Below are positions 14,175 through 15,451 of a DNA stretch of 15,451 bases, one piece after another. Both the position numbers and the translations under genes were made by a program. A model generated the notes under the pieces. It was not told where the DNA came from and did no database searches. It worked only from the letters and a program-made list of their open reading frames with translations. How positions within the stretch are numbered: position 1 is the first letter of the stretch; each line of letters starts with the position of its first letter. Source of the DNA: Pseudorhodobacter sp. (lineage in GTDB: Bacteria > Pseudomonadota > Alphaproteobacteria > Rhodobacterales > Rhodobacteraceae); assembly GCA_024641255.1 (NCBI GenBank), contig JAHEDL010000060.1, positions 1 to 15,451 on the forward strand, read 5' to 3'.

Positions 14175-15451
14175 ATGAAGCGGGCGGATGTGATCGCGGG
14201 CCTGTCGGTGGCGGGTCTGCTGCTGCCAGAGGCTGTGGCCTATGCTGCGATTGCCGGATTGCCGGTGGCGCGGGCGGTGGCGGCGGCGGTGATCGGCTGT
14301 CTGGTCTATGCGCTTGCCGGGCAAAGCCGTTTTGCGATTGTGGCACCGACATCATCTTCGGCGGCGATCATCGCGGCAATGCTTGCTGGCTTGCCGCTGG
14401 CCGCCGAAGACAAGGCAGTGGCGGCGACGGCTGCGGTTCTGGTGGTGGGTGGGTTGTTTGTGCTGGCGGCGGCCTTGCGCTTGGGCGGTCTGACCAGCCT
14501 GATTTCGCGTCCGGTGCTGCGCGGCTTTGCCTTTGGTATCGCGGTGACGATCATCTTGCGACAGGTGCCGGTGCTGGTGGGCGCGGGCGGGCAGGCTGAT
14601 ACGCTATGGGCGCTGCTGCGCGCGACTTTTGCGGCGTCGTGGAACCCGTGGAGCTATGGGCCGGGCACGGCTGCCTTGCTGGCGATGTTGGTGCTGCGGC
14701 AGGTGCGGGCGCTGCCGGGCGCGCTGATCGTGTTGGCCGGCGGGGTTGCGGCAAGTTGGGGGCTTAATCTGGCGGGGCACGGTGTGGCGATGGTTGGCGC
14801 GATTGCCTTTGCCCCTGACGGGATAAGCCTGCCGCTGCTGCCGCGCGCCGAATGGTCGGGGCTGGTGCCTTATGTCTTGCCGTTGGCGTTGATTTTGTTC
14901 GCAGAATCCTGGGGCACGATCAACGGTCTTGCGGTGGCGCATGGCGACCGGGTCAGCCCCAATCGCGAACTGACGGCGCTGGGGTTGGCGAATTTGGCCA
15001 GCGCACTGCTAAAGGGAATGCCCGTCGGGGCAGGCTTTTCCGCAGGCTCCGCGGCCGAAGCTGCGGGCGCGAAGGGCCGCGCCACGGCAATGGTGGCGGC
15101 GGTGGCCTTGGCCGCTTTGGTTTGGGCGGCAGCGCCGCTGATGGCGTGGCTGCCCGCCCCGGTTTTGGCGGCAGTGGTGATCGCGGTGCTGGCCCATGCG
15201 CTGCATCCGGCCCCGTTCCTGCGGCTGTGGCACCTGCAGCGCGATTTTGCCATTGCCGTGCTGGCGGCGGTTGCGGTGCTGGCGTTTGGCGTGTTGAATG
15301 GCATGTTGATCGCGGTGGCGGTTTCCATTGCCACGCTGCTGCGGCGCTTGGCAACGCCGCGCGTGGCGGCGCTGGGGCAGTTGCCCGGCAGTCGCGCTTC
15401 TGTCGATCTGGCGCGGCACCCGGATGCGCAGGTGCCAGATAACATGACGGT
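14175..15451 (+). CDS. SulP-family anion transporter, C-terminus cut by window edge
   Basis: This is a multi-helix inner-membrane transporter; 425 full codons are visible. The N-terminal 'SVAGLLLPEAVAYAAIAGLP' is the SulP hallmark (in the family, roughly LLPQAMAYA-x-LAGLP), followed by AGQSRFAIVAPTSSSAA. Helices continue to about residue 395, ending in LLRRLATPRVAALGQLPGS. The last visible residues (PDAQVPDNMT) are where a cytoplasmic STAS domain normally begins, so the missing part is probably that domain. SulP proteins move sulfate, bicarbonate, chloride, molybdate or small carboxylates, and the substrate cannot be told here. The protein begins almost directly with a membrane segment. It lies three bases after the regulator gene, so it shares its transcript. 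Confidence 0.9.
   Translation, partial: MKRADVIAGLSVAGLLLPEAVAYAAIAGLPVARAVAAAVIGCLVYALAGQSRFAIVAPTSSSAAIIAAMLAGLPLAAEDKAVAATAAVLVVGGLFVLAAALRLGGLTSLISRPVLRGFAFGIAVTIILRQVPVLVGAGGQADTLWALLRATFAASWNPWSYGPGTAALLAMLVLRQVRALPGALIVLAGGVAASWGLNLAGHGVAMVGAIAFAPDGISLPLLPRAEWSGLVPYVLPLALILFAESWGTINGLAVAHGDRVSPNRELTALGLANLASALLKGMPVGAGFSAGSAAEAAGAKGRATAMVAAVALAALVWAAAPLMAWLPAPVLAAVVIAVLAHALHPAPFLRLWHLQRDFAIAVLAAVAVLAFGVLNGMLIAVAVSIATLLRRLATPRVAALGQLPGSRASVDLARHPDAQVPDNMT

Noticed and set aside
1..15451. tRNA, rRNA, CRISPR or riboswitch
   Set aside because: I saw no cloverleaf, rRNA segment, regular repeat-spacer array or recognisable aptamer. A covariance-model scan would be the decisive test.

Overview
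The window is high-GC, tightly packed bacterial DNA. There are 12 protein-coding genes, two of them cut by the window edges. I see no RNA genes, transposases or CRISPR arrays, and no gene-free stretch longer than 300 bases. Short AT-rich islands occur only at two divergent promoters. The gene families, the high GC and an extragenic repeat containing GGGATATTT and CCTCCGGCGGGG suggest an alphaproteobacterium, most likely Rhodobacterales/Rhodobacteraceae. That is an inference from style and families, not a marker-gene assignment.

Layout. (a) 1-5014, minus strand: an operon read right to left, with an FAD-dependent oxidoreductase, a periplasmic family-5 solute-binding protein and two Dpp/Opp-type ABC permeases. 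The second permease is cut by the window start, and the ATPase genes are presumably beyond it. (b) 5015-5125: a divergent control region with overlapping TTGCAA/ATGCAT palindromes. (c) 5126-11606, plus strand: a near-gapless operon with a cyclase-family metallohydrolase, a second FAD oxidoreductase paralogous to the first, a MarR regulator, and the two subunits of an indolepyruvate:ferredoxin oxidoreductase-like enzyme. (d) 11607-11844: a convergent intergenic region with hairpins and an inverted pair of a 33-nt repeat. (e) 11845-13501, minus strand: a two-component flavin system, luciferase-like monooxygenase followed by flavin reductase. (f) 13502-13616: a second divergent control region, then a winged-helix regulator and the start of a SulP anion transporter on the plus strand.

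Working model (inference). Blocks a-c look like one catabolic island for an imported aromatic or indolic compound under MarR control. The hydrolase has its metal-binding motif at H73/H77/D79 and resembles isatin hydrolase (isatin to isatinate). Isatinate is an aryl 2-oxoacid, the kind of substrate an IorAB-type enzyme oxidatively decarboxylates, which would give anthraniloyl-CoA. The two flavoproteins could carry out preceding dehydrogenations. This would be a route for indole-3-acetate or a related indole, with the ring-oxygenating enzyme missing or outside the window. Block e-f may be a separate two-component monooxygenase locus with its own regulator.

A second theme is 3'-end structure. 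Three copies of one sequence element lie downstream of gene ends, always in the sense orientation. Strong hairpins lie inside two operons, after the solute-binding protein and between monooxygenase and reductase, where they could tune relative expression.
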